Assembly (NCBI RefSeq): GCF_016774335.1
Contig: NZ_JAETWA010000048.1
Coordinates: 1 to 64,000 of the forward strand
DNA: 64,000 bases
Direction: 5' to 3'
DNA from: Luteimonas saliphila
GTDB lineage: Bacteria; Pseudomonadota; Gammaproteobacteria; Xanthomonadales; Xanthomonadaceae
Part shown: piece after piece, positions 26,636-35,997 of the stretch
How positions within the stretch are numbered: the stretch's first letter is position 1
Layout of the letters: every line of letters begins with the position of its first letter
Position numbers and translations under genes: made by a program
Notes under the pieces: model-generated
The model's database searches: none
Seen by the model: the letters and a program-made list of their open reading frames with translations, nothing else
Told to the model about the DNA's origin: nothing

Positions 26636-27334
26636 GTGCGATTGCTGGTGGTGGAGGACAATCGCAACCTCACGGCCAATCTCTTCGACTATTTCGAAGC
26701 CCGTGGCCACGTGCTCGATGCGGCGCCCGACGGGGTGACCGGGCTGCACCTGGCCACCACCCATCCCTACGACGCGATCGTGCTCGACTGGATGCTGCCG
26801 CGCCTGGACGGGCCGGAGTTGTTGCGCCGCCTGCGCAACGAGCACGCCTCGGACGTGCCGGTGATCATGCTGACCGCCCGCGACGAACTGCCGGACAAGA
26901 TCTCCGGCTTTCGCGCCGGCGCCGACGACTACCTGACCAAGCCCTTCGCGCTGCCGGAACTCGAGGTGCGGCTCGAGGCCATCCTCGCCCGCAGCCGCGG
27001 CCGTGGGCGCCGCAACGTGCTGGAGGTCCACGACCTGCAGCTCGACCTCGGCACCCTGGAAGCCACCCGCGCCGGCAAGCCGCTGCACCTGTACCCGGCC
27101 TGCCGCAAGCTGCTCGAGGTGCTGATGCAGGCGAGCCCGGCGGCGGTCACGCGCGAGCGCCTGGAACAGGCCTTGTGGGGCGATCAGCCGCCCGACCGCG
27201 ACATGCTGCGCTCCCACATCTACGAACTGCGTCGCAGCGTGGACGGGCCGTTCGCGGAGAAGCTGATCCATACCCTGCCGCGGACAGGCTACCGCCTGGC
27301 GCTGGCCCGTCCGCCGGGAGGCGGGGATGGCTAG
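26636..27334 (+). CDS. OmpR/PhoB-family response regulator
   Basis: 232 residues. The receiver has the acidic pocket VEDNRN, acceptor Asp in DAIVLDWMLPRLDG and Lys in YLTKPFALPELEV. The C-terminal winged helix (from about residue 125) contains LYPACRKLLEVLM, TRERLEQALWG and RSHIYELRRSVDG. The GTG start is preceded by GGAGGA at five bases. It overlaps the kinase gene by 8 bases. Position opposite the lipid A operon suggests a PmrA/ColR-like role in envelope remodelling; this is inference. Confidence 0.92.
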   Translation: MRLLVVEDNRNLTANLFDYFEARGHVLDAAPDGVTGLHLATTHPYDAIVLDWMLPRLDGPELLRRLRNEHASDVPVIMLTARDELPDKISGFRAGADDYLTKPFALPELEVRLEAILARSRGRGRRNVLEVHDLQLDLGTLEATRAGKPLHLYPACRKLLEVLMQASPAAVTRERLEQALWGDQPPDRDMLRSHIYELRRSVDGPFAEKLIHTLPRTGYRLALARPPGGGDG

Positions 27335-28619
27335 GGCGTCGCTGGGCCGGCGCACGTTCGGCTGGCTGCTGGGTTTCGTCGCCATCGCGACGCTGGCGCT
27401 GTTCGCCGTGGTCCACCACGTCCACGAACGCGCCGAACACGCGGTGTGGAGCGCGCTGCTGGGCACCGAGATGGACAGCATCGTCCAGCGCATGCAGGCC
27501 GACGCCGACTATCGCTGGCAGGACTCCGATACCTTGCGGCTGTTCCTGCCGGACGAACGCAAGCCGCCGCCCCTGGCCGGAATGGCGCCCGGGCTGTACG
27601 ACGCGATCGATATCGACGGCGAGCGCAGCACCGTGCTGGTCCGGGACGTGGAGGGCATCGGCAGGCTGGCGCTGGTGCTGGACATCACCGATTTCGAGGC
27701 GCTGGAACAGCTGGTGACGCGCTGGAGCCTGTTGGCCGGCGCGACGCTGGCGCTGATCGCGCTGGCCATGGCATCGCTGGGCACGGCGCGGCTGGTGCGG
27801 CCGTTGAGCCGGCTGGCCGAGGACATCCAGCGCCTGCGCCCCGAGGCCACGCAGCAACGGGTGGTGGTGGACAGCCATGGCAGTTCGGAGCTGTACGTGA
27901 TCGCCGACGCGCTCAACGGCTACCTCTCGCGCCACGAGCTGTTCGTCGAGCGCGAGCGGGTGTTCATCGATACCGCGAGCCACGAATTGCGCACGCCGCT
28001 GGCGGTGATCGCGGGCGCGACCGAACTGGCGTTGCAGCAGCCGGGCATGCCCGAGGCCGCGCGTGCGCAGGTGCTGCGCGCGCAGCGCACGGCCCGCGGC
28101 GTGGAACAGCTGATCTCGTTGCTGCTGGTGCTGGCGCGGGATCCCGGGCGCCTCGCGGGCAGCCACGACCGCATCGCGCTCGACGAACTGATCGTCGAGA
28201 TCGTCGACGATCACCGCTATCTGCTGCAGGACAAGGAACTGGAGATCGACGTGCAGGGCCTGCCGCACTGCGAGGTGCTGGCGCCGATCGGGATCGTACA
28301 GGCGGCGATCGGCAACCTGCTGCGCAATGCGATCGAGAACAGCGACCAGGGCACGATCCGGGTGTCGCTGTCGAACGATGCGACCGTGACCATCGAGGAC
28401 CCGGGCCACGGCATGTCCCCCGAGGAGATCGCGCGGATCTACGCGCGGATGGCCCGCGGCAGCGGGCGCGACGGCGGCGGGATCGGCCTGGACCTGCTGG
28501 CCCGCCTGTGCGCACACCTCGGCTGGGCGCTGGACATCAGCTCGCAGCCGGGGCGTGGCACGCGCGCCATCCTGTCGATGCGGCCCGTCGGCGCGCGGGA
28601 GGACGCGATCCGCGGGTGA
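27327..28619 (+). CDS. membrane sensor histidine kinase
   Basis: 430 residues. Two membrane segments (about 12-32 and 135-158) frame a periplasmic sensor of roughly 100 residues. HAMP-like sequence follows, then the H-box FIDTASHELRTPLAVIAGA, N-box NLLRNAIENSDQG and G-boxes DPGHGMSPEE and GGGIGLDLLARL. The sensor loop is poor in acidic clusters, so a polymyxin or iron ligand cannot be predicted. It starts inside the regulator gene (8-base overlap), a classical cognate pair. Confidence 0.92.
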   Translation: MARASLGRRTFGWLLGFVAIATLALFAVVHHVHERAEHAVWSALLGTEMDSIVQRMQADADYRWQDSDTLRLFLPDERKPPPLAGMAPGLYDAIDIDGERSTVLVRDVEGIGRLALVLDITDFEALEQLVTRWSLLAGATLALIALAMASLGTARLVRPLSRLAEDIQRLRPEATQQRVVVDSHGSSELYVIADALNGYLSRHELFVERERVFIDTASHELRTPLAVIAGATELALQQPGMPEAARAQVLRAQRTARGVEQLISLLLVLARDPGRLAGSHDRIALDELIVEIVDDHRYLLQDKELEIDVQGLPHCEVLAPIGIVQAAIGNLLRNAIENSDQGTIRVSLSNDATVTIEDPGHGMSPEEIARIYARMARGSGRDGGGIGLDLLARLCAHLGWALDISSQPGRGTRAILSMRPVGAREDAIRG

Positions 28620-28628
28620 GGCGCAGGT

Positions 28629-28646
28629 GGCGGGCAGTCGCCCGCC
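28629..28646. terminator. bidirectional terminator-like hairpin
   Basis: A perfect 7-base-pair stem GGCGGGC/GCCCGCC around AGTC between the convergent kinase and catalase genes. It lacks a T-tract. Position in a 58-base convergent gap favours a terminator shared by both genes. Confidence 0.4.
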
Positions 28647-28677
28647 GGTCCGCGGCGACCTGGGTCGGGGCGCGGGC

Positions 28678-30852
28678 CTACGCGAGCATGCGCAACTTCG
28701 GCTCGCGCGCCCATTGCCGGGTCTTCGCCGCGGCGACGAAGCCCCGCGCATCGGCCGCATCGACGATGCCCGCATCCTTGCCGACGTTGCCGGCCTTGAG
28801 CAGCGGCGCGGCGCCTGCATCGAAGGCGATGGCCTTCAAGTGCGCCCAGGCGAACGCGACGAAGTCCACGGCCGCCGATTCCTTCGCCAGCTTCTTGCCC
28901 GCCGCCTCGCTCAGCAGCACGGCCACCGCATCGAACACCACCGACGGGGTCCCGGCCAGTTGGCCGTCCGCAGGCTGCTTCTTACCGTCCGACAGCACTG
29001 CGCCGCCGAGCTTCGGCGCCACGATCTTCACCGTCGCACCGGCCGCCTCGGCGGCCTTGCGCAGCGCCTTTAGCGCGGCCGCGTCGCTGCCCTCGTCGAT
29101 CAGGATGCCGACCGTGCGATGCTCGAGCGTCTCGCGCATGCGGCCGATGATCCGCACCTCCGGCGCGGGCGGCATGTCGGTCGGTGGCATGGCGGCCTCG
29201 GGCGCGGGCGGCACGCTGTCCATGCCGAGCCCGTCGGCGACGCGCTGCGCCAGCGATTGGTCGATGTGGACCAGGTGCCCGACCATGCGCTCGCGCACCT
29301 TCGGCGTCTCCACCTTGGACAGCTCGAACACCAGCGCCGAGGCCAGGTGCGCCTGCTCGGGTTTTTCCAGGTTGCGGAAGAACATCCGCGCCTGGCTGTA
29401 GTGGTCGGCGAAGCTCTCGGGACGCACGCGGCCTTTCACGCCGTCGTCGGGCATGGTCGCGTGGCTGCGGAACCCGGCCTGCAGGTCCGCGCGCGGGCTG
29501 TCTTCCTGCAGAGAACTGGGCTCGTAGTTCACCCGGCCCTTGTGCACCTGCATCTGCATGTGGCCGTCGCGCTGATGGTTGGCGAACGGGCACTTGGGCT
29601 GGTTGATCGGGATCTGGTGGAAGTTCGGCCCGCCCAGGCGGATCAGCTGGGTGTCGAGGTAGGAGAACAGGCGGCCCTGCAGCAGCGGGTCGTTGCTGAA
29701 GTCGATGCCGGGCACGATGTTGGCCGGGCAATAGGCCACCTGTTCGGTCTCGGCGAAGAAGTTGTCGGGCCAGCGGTCGAGCACCATGCGGCCGACGATC
29801 TGCACCGGCACCAGCGCTTCGGGAATGATCTTGGTGGGGTCGAGGTGGTCGAACGGGAACGCGTCGGCCTCTTGTTCGGTGAACAGCTGCACGCCCAGCT
29901 CCCACTCGGGGAAATTACCGGCCTGGATGTTCTCGAACAGGTCGCGACGGTGGAAGTCGTTGTCGGCGGCCTGCAGCTTCAACGCCTCGTCCCATACCGT
30001 CGACTGCAGGCCGAGCTTCGGCCGCCAGTGGAACTTGACGAAGGTGCTCTCGCCCTTGTCGTCGAGGAAGCGGAAGCTGTGGATGCCGAAGCCTTCGATG
30101 GTGCGCAGCGAACGCGGGATGGTGCGGTCGCTCATCGCCCACATGATCATGTGCATCGATTCGGGCGTGAGCGAGATGAAGTCCCAGAACGTGTCGTGCG
30201 CGCTGGCGGCCTGCGGGAAGGCGCGATCGGGTTCCATCTTCACCGAATGCACCACGTCGGGGAACTTCATCGCGTCCTGGATGAAGAAGACGGGGATGTT
30301 GTTGCCGACCAGGTCGAAGTTGCCTTCCCCGGTGTAGAACTTCACCGCGAAACCGCGCACGTCGCGCGGGGTGTCGACCGAACCGGCGCCACCGGCGACG
30401 GTGGAGAAGCGGGTGAACACCGGCGTGCGCTTGCCCACTTCGGTGAAGAGTTTCGCGCGGGTGTACTTCGCCAGCGACTTCTTCAGTTCGAAGTAGCCGT
30501 GCGCGGCACTGCCGCGGGCGTGGACGATGCGCTCGGGGATGCGTTCGTGGTCGAAGTGGGTGATCTTCTCGCGGAGGATGAAATCCTCCAGCAGCGTCGG
30601 TCCGCGCGGGGTGGACGTGAGCGAATTCTGGTTGTCGGCGATCACCACGCCCTGGTTGGTGGTGAGTTGCGGGCGTTCGCCGCCGGCCTGCTGCTGCAGC
30701 TCGTCGCCCTGGCCGCGCGGGGCGTCGGCGTCGGGATCGGCGCCGTTGGCGGGGCGGCCGACGGAACCTGCGGGCTTGTCCTTCGCAGGCCTGGCGGCGC
30801 GCGGCGGCTGCCTGCCCGGCGGAGTGGCGGTGGGGGTGCGTGTTCTGGCCAT
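28678..30852 (-). CDS. katE: large-subunit haem catalase (KatE/HPII type)
   Basis: 724 residues, the size of clade 2 catalases. An N-terminal disordered extension (1 to ~70) precedes the haem core: catalytic His in [14 protein letters not shown], Asn in [13 protein letters not shown] and haem-ligand Tyr in [15 protein letters not shown]. The C-terminal flavodoxin/DJ-1-like domain (from about residue 560, [19 protein letters not shown]) is typical of HPII. It degrades hydrogen peroxide in the cytoplasm, usually under general-stress control. CAGGAG lies six bases before the ATG. It is monocistronic and complements the manganese catalase at 19504. Confidence 0.94.
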   Translation of the reverse strand: MARTRTPTATPPGRQPPRAARPAKDKPAGSVGRPANGADPDADAPRGQGDELQQQAGGERPQLTTNQGVVIADNQNSLTSTPRGPTLLEDFILREKITHFDHERIPERIVHARGSAAHGYFELKKSLAKYTRAKLFTEVGKRTPVFTRFSTVAGGAGSVDTPRDVRGFAVKFYTGEGNFDLVGNNIPVFFIQDAMKFPDVVHSVKMEPDRAFPQAASAHDTFWDFISLTPESMHMIMWAMSDRTIPRSLRTIEGFGIHSFRFLDDKGESTFVKFHWRPKLGLQSTVWDEALKLQAADNDFHRRDLFENIQAGNFPEWELGVQLFTEQEADAFPFDHLDPTKIIPEALVPVQIVGRMVLDRWPDNFFAETEQVAYCPANIVPGIDFSNDPLLQGRLFSYLDTQLIRLGGPNFHQIPINQPKCPFANHQRDGHMQMQVHKGRVNYEPSSLQEDSPRADLQAGFRSHATMPDDGVKGRVRPESFADHYSQARMFFRNLEKPEQAHLASALVFELSKVETPKVRERMVGHLVHIDQSLAQRVADGLGMDSVPPAPEAAMPPTDMPPAPEVRIIGRMRETLEHRTVGILIDEGSDAAALKALRKAAEAAGATVKIVAPKLGGAVLSDGKKQPADGQLAGTPSVVFDAVAVLLSEAAGKKLAKESAAVDFVAFAWAHLKAIAFDAGAAPLLKAGNVGKDAGIVDAADARGFVAAAKTRQWAREPKLRMLA

Positions 30853-31072
30853 GGCGCGCTCCTGCTGAAGGTCCGTTCGATCATGGCGCGCGTGGCGTGA
30901 TCGCGATGCATTCGCGCGTGGCGGAGCGATGAATGACTGGCGCTGCGGCGTTCAGCGCGGAACCCCGCCCGGCATGGACCGCGTGTCGCGCATCCTCCTC
31001 CGGTGGTAAACGCGTGGAGTGCGGCGATGTCGCACGACCGGACCGGCGCTCCGTGTATCCAACGACGCCCCC

Positions 31073-31154
31073 GGAGAAGCGCCTTCAGGCGCGACCACCG
31101 TCACGGACGTGTGTTGGCACCTGGCGCCGCGATCGCGGCTGAAGCCGCTCCTAC
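31073..31154. repeat. REP-like palindromic repeat, copy 1
   Basis: Opens GGAGAAGCGCCTTCAGGCGCGACC and closes with GATCGCGGCTGAAGCCGCTCCTAC. The two ends are roughly complementary. A second copy follows 13 bases later in the same orientation. With its neighbour it fills the catalase upstream region; 30853-31275 holds no gene. Confidence 0.75.
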
Positions 31155-31167
31155 CGCAATCGTACGC

Positions 31168-31252
31168 GTAGGAGCGCCTTCAGGCGCGACCCCCGTCACG
31201 GACATGTGCGGGGCATCCTGGCATCGCGATCGCGGCTGAAGCCGCCCCTGCC
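31168..31252. repeat. REP-like palindromic repeat, copy 2
   Basis: Direct repeat of 31073-31154: GTAGGAGCGCCTTCAGGCGC at the left, CGCGGCTGAAGCCGCCCCTG at the right, with the shared interior CCGTCACGGACRTGTG. Its left end also matches the element at 20586. Confidence 0.78.
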
Positions 31253-31275
31253 GCGCCCGCGCCGCCCGCAATGGA

Positions 31276-32043
31276 TCAGTCCTGCGCGCTGCAACACGCA
31301 GCCCGCGGGCCCTGCTCGTAGCGGTCGCGATGGCGCACCCAGGCCATGGGATAGGGCAGGTGGCCTTCGTCGCGGCCTTTCGGTGAGAGGTCGATCAGGC
31401 GGTAGGCGCCCATCATCGCCTCGACGCCGCGACCGTAGGTGGAATAGGTGTGGTAGACGTTGCCTTCGGCGTCGCGCGTGAACAGGCTGATGCCCGGCGC
31501 CTCGTCGTGCGGGAACGCCACCTTCCTGTAGTTGTACGGCACCTTGCCGTCGACGCGCTGCTCCGGCATGAAGCTCACGCCGAAGTCGCGGTTGAAGCTG
31601 TTGCCGTGCGAGGAGACCCAGGAAAAGCGCCAGCCCATGCGCAGGCGGAAGCGCTCGATCTCGTCCAGCGGCGCGCGCGAGACCGCCACCAGGGTGATGT
31701 CGCGCTGCGCAAGGTGCGGGATCAGGCCGTCGTGGTGGTCGGCCATGAACGAGCAGCTCGGGCAGCCCGCGTCCCAGCCCGGGCCGAGCATGAAGTGCTG
31801 CACCATCAGCTGGCCGCGACCCTCGAACAACGCGGCCAGTGGACGCGGACCCCGCGCGGTGTCGAACACGTAGTCGGTCTCCAGGCGCACCCAGGGCAGG
31901 GCGCGGCGTTCGCGCGCGATGTCGTCCTGCTGGCGGTTGAGGTCCTTCTCGCGTTCGAGCAGGACCAGGCGCTGTCGGGTCCATTCCTCGCGCGAGGCGA
32001 TGCGGGGCGCGGCTGCGGGGCGTTCGGCGGGACGTGCGTTCAT
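31276..32043 (-). CDS. DUF899-family thioredoxin-like protein
   Basis: 255 residues. The DUF899 pattern is clear: an N-terminal helical segment (REEWTRQRLVLLEREKDLNR), then LPWVRLETDYVF, then the pseudo-active site HFMLGPGWDAGCPSCSFMADH with CxxC, and later WVSSHGNSFNRDFGVSF. The fold is thioredoxin-like and the CPSC may be redox-active; the substrate is unknown. It is soluble. It belongs to a same-strand series with the beta-propeller and HTH regulator genes that follow it in coordinate. Confidence 0.88.
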   Translation of the reverse strand: MNARPAERPAAAPRIASREEWTRQRLVLLEREKDLNRQQDDIARERRALPWVRLETDYVFDTARGPRPLAALFEGRGQLMVQHFMLGPGWDAGCPSCSFMADHHDGLIPHLAQRDITLVAVSRAPLDEIERFRLRMGWRFSWVSSHGNSFNRDFGVSFMPEQRVDGKVPYNYRKVAFPHDEAPGISLFTRDAEGNVYHTYSTYGRGVEAMMGAYRLIDLSPKGRDEGHLPYPMAWVRHRDRYEQGPRAACCSAQD

Positions 32044-32160
32044 GCGTGACTCCTTGCGGATGGATCGTGGGGGAAGGCGCGCGCGGTCGAGCCGCGCGCC
32101 GGTGGGCGGGCAGTCGCTGGGAATGCGGGAGCGCGCGGCAGAGTGCGGCGCGAGCGAAAA

Positions 32161-32838
32161 TCAGGCGGTGGCGCGCGCCGGGCGACGTACGGCGCGGAGC
32201 CTGCCGCCGCCGCCGCCGCCGCACCAGAACAGGCCGTCGTCGTCGGCTTCCAGGCCGCTGACGCCGATGCCCTCCGGCATGCGCAGGCGTTCGAGCACGG
32301 CGCCATCGGCAGGATCGATGCGGCGCAGTTCGCTTTCGTCGCCTTCCCAGACGCCGTGCCAGAGCTCGTCGTCCACCCAGGTCACGCCGGTGACGAAGCG
32401 GTCGGATTCGATGCTGCGCAGGATCTTCCCCGTCTCCGGATCGATCTGGTGGATGCGCCGCTCGCGGTACTCGCCGACCCACAGGCTGCCTTCCGCCCAG
32501 GCCATGCCCGAATCGCGGCCTTCGCCTGGCGCGGGAATGGTGTGCAGCACCTGTCCGGTGGCGGGATCGATGCGGTCGATGCGCGATTCGGCGATCTGGT
32601 ACAGATGGGTGCCGTCGAAGGCGGTGCCGGCGTCGCCGGGGCGTTCGAGCACGCGCACGGTCTCGCCGCTCGCCGGGTCGATCGCAAGCAGGCGGGTGCC
32701 CACCGCGGCCCATACGTTGCGGCCGTCGTGGCTGACGCCGGCGACCGATCCGTCGCCGTCGAACGGGCCGAATTCGTGGACGATCTCGGCCGGCTGCGCG
32801 GCCACCTCTTTGCGGGCTGGGGAGGTGCGGGTGTTCAT
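32161..32838 (-). CDS. beta-propeller protein (Vgb/PQQ-like, glutamine cyclotransferase-like)
   Basis: 225 residues with repeated propeller blades: GTRLLAIDPASGETVRVLE, ESRIDRIDPATGQVLHTIP, ERRIHQIDPETGKILRSIE and ESELRRIDPADGAVLERLR. The spacing of about 45 residues and the IDP-x-TG motif are typical of short YVTN/Vgb propellers. There is no signal peptide, so it is cytoplasmic. It lies between the HTH regulator and DUF899 genes on one strand, suggesting co-regulation. Ligand and enzymatic role are unknown. Confidence 0.78.
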   Translation of the reverse strand: MNTRTSPARKEVAAQPAEIVHEFGPFDGDGSVAGVSHDGRNVWAAVGTRLLAIDPASGETVRVLERPGDAGTAFDGTHLYQIAESRIDRIDPATGQVLHTIPAPGEGRDSGMAWAEGSLWVGEYRERRIHQIDPETGKILRSIESDRFVTGVTWVDDELWHGVWEGDESELRRIDPADGAVLERLRMPEGIGVSGLEADDDGLFWCGGGGGGRLRAVRRPARATA

Positions 32839-32882
32839 GCGTGGGCTCCTGTCGATGCGCCGGATTGGCGTTGCAGTGGAAT

Positions 32883-34103
32883 CTACGCAGGCGGCAGCGT
32901 TGCGGGGAGTAACAATGTCGTCGCGAATCCGCCGGCCGGCGCGGCTAGCCATCGGCGGCTGCGGCCGCCGCCGCTGGCGCACACCTGGCCGCCCGATTCG
33001 AGCGTGGCCAGGGCGCGCTGCACGCTGCGCTGGCTGGTGCCGAGCGCCAGCGCCAGCGCCGAGGTGGACCAGGCTTCGCCGTCCGCCAGCAGCGCGAGCA
33101 GCGAGGCGTCTTCGCCGTCGATCGGCGGCGCGAGCAAGACGACTTCGCGCGCCTCGTTCGGCGCCAGGACGAAACCGCGCGCGGTGGCGTCGATGCCGGT
33201 CCAGGGTTCGGCCAACGCGCGCAAGCGGCCGAGTTCCACCCGCAGGCGTGCGCGGTGGGTCTCGTCGGGGTGGCGGGTGCGGAACGCGGCGGCGATCAGC
33301 GCATCGCGCCCGGCATCGCCCGGCCACGCGGCAGCGAGCGCGCGCGCCAGCGCGAACAGCACCGGACGGCGCGCCAGCGGCAGCCACGCGTCGGCCACGC
33401 GCAGGCCACGGCGGCAGCCGTCGACCACCAGCGCGCCGGAGTCGAACAATGCTTCGACCTCGTGGAGCTGCAGTGGGTGTTCGCCATCGGCCGAGATCCG
33501 GCGTGCGACCGGCTGCCGCAAACGGGCCTGTGTGGCGTCCACTTCGGCGATGAGCGCGGGGATGCGTGCGCGTCCGGCCGCGGCGTGCGCCTGCGCCAGC
33601 GCCTCGCGCGCGACCGTGCTGCGCAGCGAGCGCAGCGCCAGTTCGGCGGTGGCGAGGCCGGCGATCGCCGCGAGCGCCGGCGGCAGCAATGCGCCGTCCA
33701 GCCGCCGCAGCTCGCTGCGCGCCTCGCCGAGCCGGCCGAGCAGCAGCAGCCGGCGCACCGCGATCAGGCGCGCATGCGCGGCGTTGCCCGGGTCGCCATG
33801 CCGCTCCAGCGTCGCGGTCGCGGCCGCGAGCGCGCGCGGCGCGCGCTGCAGGTCGCGCATCGCCAGCGCGACCTCGGCATCGGCGACGGTGCAACGCGCA
33901 CGCGCCAGCGCCTCGTGTGCGCCGAAGCCGCGCGCGGCGCGCTGCAGCAGTTCGCGTGCGCGGGCGTGCTCGCCCAGTTGCGCCATCGCGGTGCCGCGCA
34001 GCGCCAGCGCCGGCGGATCCTCGCGCAGCGCGACGCGCTTGAGCGCGCCCAGTGCGTCGCCGGTGGCGAGTGCGCGGGCCGCGGCGGCGATCAGGGAGTC
34101 CAT
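32883..34103 (-). CDS. TPR-like transcriptional regulator with C-terminal winged helix
   Basis: 406 residues, very Ala/Leu/Arg-rich. The first ~200 residues are antiparallel helices like TPR or SARP-type bundles (ARARELLQRAARGFGAHEAL and similar). Then come a region with AFRTRHPDETHRARLRVELGRLR, like an OmpR/SARP DNA-binding wing, and a C-terminal HTH (TSALALALGTSQRSVQRALATLESGG). It probably controls the adjacent beta-propeller and DUF899 genes, which lie downstream on the same strand. No named family is certain. Confidence 0.7.
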   Translation of the reverse strand: MDSLIAAAARALATGDALGALKRVALREDPPALALRGTAMAQLGEHARARELLQRAARGFGAHEALARARCTVADAEVALAMRDLQRAPRALAAATATLERHGDPGNAAHARLIAVRRLLLLGRLGEARSELRRLDGALLPPALAAIAGLATAELALRSLRSTVAREALAQAHAAAGRARIPALIAEVDATQARLRQPVARRISADGEHPLQLHEVEALFDSGALVVDGCRRGLRVADAWLPLARRPVLFALARALAAAWPGDAGRDALIAAAFRTRHPDETHRARLRVELGRLRALAEPWTGIDATARGFVLAPNEAREVVLLAPPIDGEDASLLALLADGEAWSTSALALALGTSQRSVQRALATLESGGQVCASGGGRSRRWLAAPAGGFATTLLLPATLPPA

Positions 34104-34134
34104 GGCGCGAGGTTACGACGTCGCGCGGCGGCGG

Positions 34135-34494
34135 TCAGGCCAGTCGGCGCTCCCAGCCGTCGCGGCTCGTGTCGACCGGTTCGTCGAGGTAGCGCAGCTC
34201 CACGCCGGCGCGGCACGCGAGTGCCGCCAGTTCGGCGCGGGCCACGTCGAAGGCCAGCTGCAGCGCCTGCAGCGAATCGACGCCCATCGCCTGGCGCAGC
34301 GTGACGGTCTCGCCCACGCTCAGGCGCAGCGGGCAGCGCCAATCGGTGCCGTCGACCACGGCGACGTCGCGTTGCGGTTCGCCGAATTCCACGCGCACGA
34401 GGATGTCGCGGCCGCGCTCGCGGCAGGTGAAGGCGCGTTCGGCGATGGTGCGGGTGAATCCGGTCGGGATCGGGGGCAGCGTGGCGTCGGGCAT
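34135..34494 (-). CDS. hypothetical protein, possibly DUF6968-like
   Basis: 119 residues. It has strand-rich ERAFTCRERGRDILVRVEFGEP and DWRCPLRLSVGET, then a helix QAMGVDSLQALQLAFDVARAEL and a C-terminal YLDEPVDTSRDGW. The pattern of DWRCP plus GVDSLQALQLA recalls small DUF6968-type proteins, but I cannot verify that. It is soluble, and sits 15 bases downstream of the VOC protein gene on the same strand, so is probably co-transcribed. Confidence 0.6.
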   Translation of the reverse strand: MPDATLPPIPTGFTRTIAERAFTCRERGRDILVRVEFGEPQRDVAVVDGTDWRCPLRLSVGETVTLRQAMGVDSLQALQLAFDVARAELAALACRAGVELRYLDEPVDTSRDGWERRLA

Positions 34495-34509
34495 GCGGGC
34501 GATGCTCCT

Positions 34510-34875
34510 TCAGGCGGCGGGCTCGGACCAGGCGGCGAATTCGTTGCCGCCGGGCTCGGTGAAATGGAAGCGGCGTCCGCCGGGGAAATCGAAGACCGGC
34601 TTGACCACTTCGCCGCCGGCCGCGACCACCTTGGCCAGGGTCTCCTCCAGGCGCGCGCTGTAGAGCACCACCAGCGCGCTGCCCCGATCGGTGCGCGCGG
34701 CGAGGTCGGCGCGGAAGAAGCCGCCGTCTAGGCCGGCACCGGAGCCGGAGAAGGCGATGTAGTCCGGGCCGTAGTCCTCGAAGGTCCATCCGAAGGCGTC
34801 CTCGAAGAAGCGGCGCGTGGCGTCCGGGTCGCGCGTGGGGAATTCGACGTAGTTGATCTGTTCGTGGGCAGGCAT
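34510..34875 (-). CDS. VOC-superfamily (glyoxalase-like) protein
   Basis: 121 residues forming two beta-alpha-beta-beta-beta units: NYVEFPTRDPDATRRFFEDAFGWTF, then GGFFRADLA, then ALVVLYSARLEETLAKVVAAGG and FPGGRRFHFTEPGGNEFAAWSE. The residues match the VOC fold of glyoxalase/bleomycin-resistance proteins; possible metal ligands are Glu12 and Glu near FTEPGGNEF. Substrate unknown. GGAG is six bases before the ATG; an earlier in-frame ATG has no such site. Divergent from the LuxR-type gene. Confidence 0.85.
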   Translation of the reverse strand: MPAHEQINYVEFPTRDPDATRRFFEDAFGWTFEDYGPDYIAFSGSGAGLDGGFFRADLAARTDRGSALVVLYSARLEETLAKVVAAGGEVVKPVFDFPGGRRFHFTEPGGNEFAAWSEPAA

Positions 34876-34969
34876 CGGGATCTCCATCGCGGGGAAGGCT
34901 GCCTGTATAGCGTCGCGTCCCGCCGCGCGGCAACCGGCGCGACGGCGTCCGCGACGGTAGCATTCGCGC

Positions 34970-35410
34970 ATGTCCAAGCCCGCCAAGCGCATCCCATGGA
35001 GACCCGTGCTGCTCTACGGCGGCCTGCTGGCGCTGGGCACGCTGCTGCTGCAATGGCTGGATTACCAGCGGCTGGCACGCAGCCATGCCTCGTTGTTGTA
35101 CGAGGGCCTGCTGGCGGCGGGATTCCTCGCGCTCGGGGCCTGGCTCGGCGTGCGCTTGCTCGCCAGGCGCGTGCCGCCGGCTGCGTTCGAGGGCAACCGG
35201 CCGGCGCAGGCGGCGCTGGGGATCAGCGACCGCGAGCTGGAGGTGCTGGCCGAGATCGCCGCCGGGCATTCGAACAAGGAGATCGCGGCGCGGCTGCACG
35301 TCTCGCCGAACACGGTGAAGACCCACGTGGCGCGCCTGCTGGACAAACTCGGCGCGCGGCGGCGCACCGATGCGCTGCGCCGCGCGCGCGAGCTGGGGCT
35401 GGTGCCCTGA
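34970..35410 (+). CDS. membrane-anchored LuxR-type HTH protein
   Basis: 146 residues. Two hydrophobic helices (about 12-28 and 42-62) are followed by a LuxR/GerE DNA-binding domain: LGISDRELEVLAEIAAGHSNKEIAARLHVSPNTVKTHV spans the HTH, then LLDKLGARRRTDALRRARELG. No receiver is present, so activity would be controlled at the membrane or by partners. A membrane-bound short LuxR protein is less common than soluble regulators. It is convergent with the broken RidA gene. Confidence 0.82.
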   Translation: MSKPAKRIPWRPVLLYGGLLALGTLLLQWLDYQRLARSHASLLYEGLLAAGFLALGAWLGVRLLARRVPPAAFEGNRPAQAALGISDRELEVLAEIAAGHSNKEIAARLHVSPNTVKTHVARLLDKLGARRRTDALRRARELGLVP

Positions 35411-35453
35411 TGCGAGGGCGATCGCGTCGCTGGCGCGACCCGCACGCCTGGGC

Positions 35454-35858
35454 CTAGGCGGTCGCGGACTCGGGCAGCTTCGCCACCACCTTGATCTCCG
35501 AAGCGGAAGCCGGACAGCCAGGTCACGCCGGTCGCGGTGAGCGCCGGATGGGGCCCCTCGCCCAGGTACTCCTGCACCACCGGCCAGATGATGTCCATGG
35601 TCCGCTCCGGGTCGACCATGAAATAGGTGGTGTCGACCACGTCGTCGAACGTGCAGCCGGCGGCCGCGAGGATCGCATCGAGGTTGGCGAAGGCCAGGCG
35701 TACCTGGGCGGCCAGGTCCGGTTCGGGGCTGCCATCCTTGCGGGCGCCGACCTGTCCGGAGACGAACAGGAAACCGTTGGCGCGGATCGCGGGCGAATAG
35801 CTGTGGCGCGCGTATAGCGCATGGGGGGTTGGGGGAAGACGACATCACGGGTGTTCAT
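35454..35858 (-). pseudogene. RidA (YjgF/YER057c)-family gene with two compensating frameshifts
   Basis: The intact product would be a ~134-residue RidA-type protein. It starts MNTRDVVFPQPP in one frame. After six G (35823-35828, plus strand) the homology moves to another frame: ALYARHSYSPAIR, NGFLFVSGQVGARKDG, VDTTYFMVDPERTMDI and VTWLSGFRF. It returns to the first frame at 35498-35499 for EIKVVAKLPESATA and the stop. One base is missing at the G run and one extra C lies at 35498. GGAG precedes the ATG. It may be sequencing error, since start, stop and overall length are all consistent, or recent decay. Confidence 0.8.
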
Positions 35859-35997
35859 GGAAATCTCCGAAGTCTGGTCGGGGGCCCAGCTGGGCCTGCC
35901 CAAAATCTGATGGTTCGCCGCATCCGAATAAACCGCCATATCCCGACAGGAATATTCGTAGTATCCAAACAATAGACTCTGCCCCGGAGCTGCCCGG

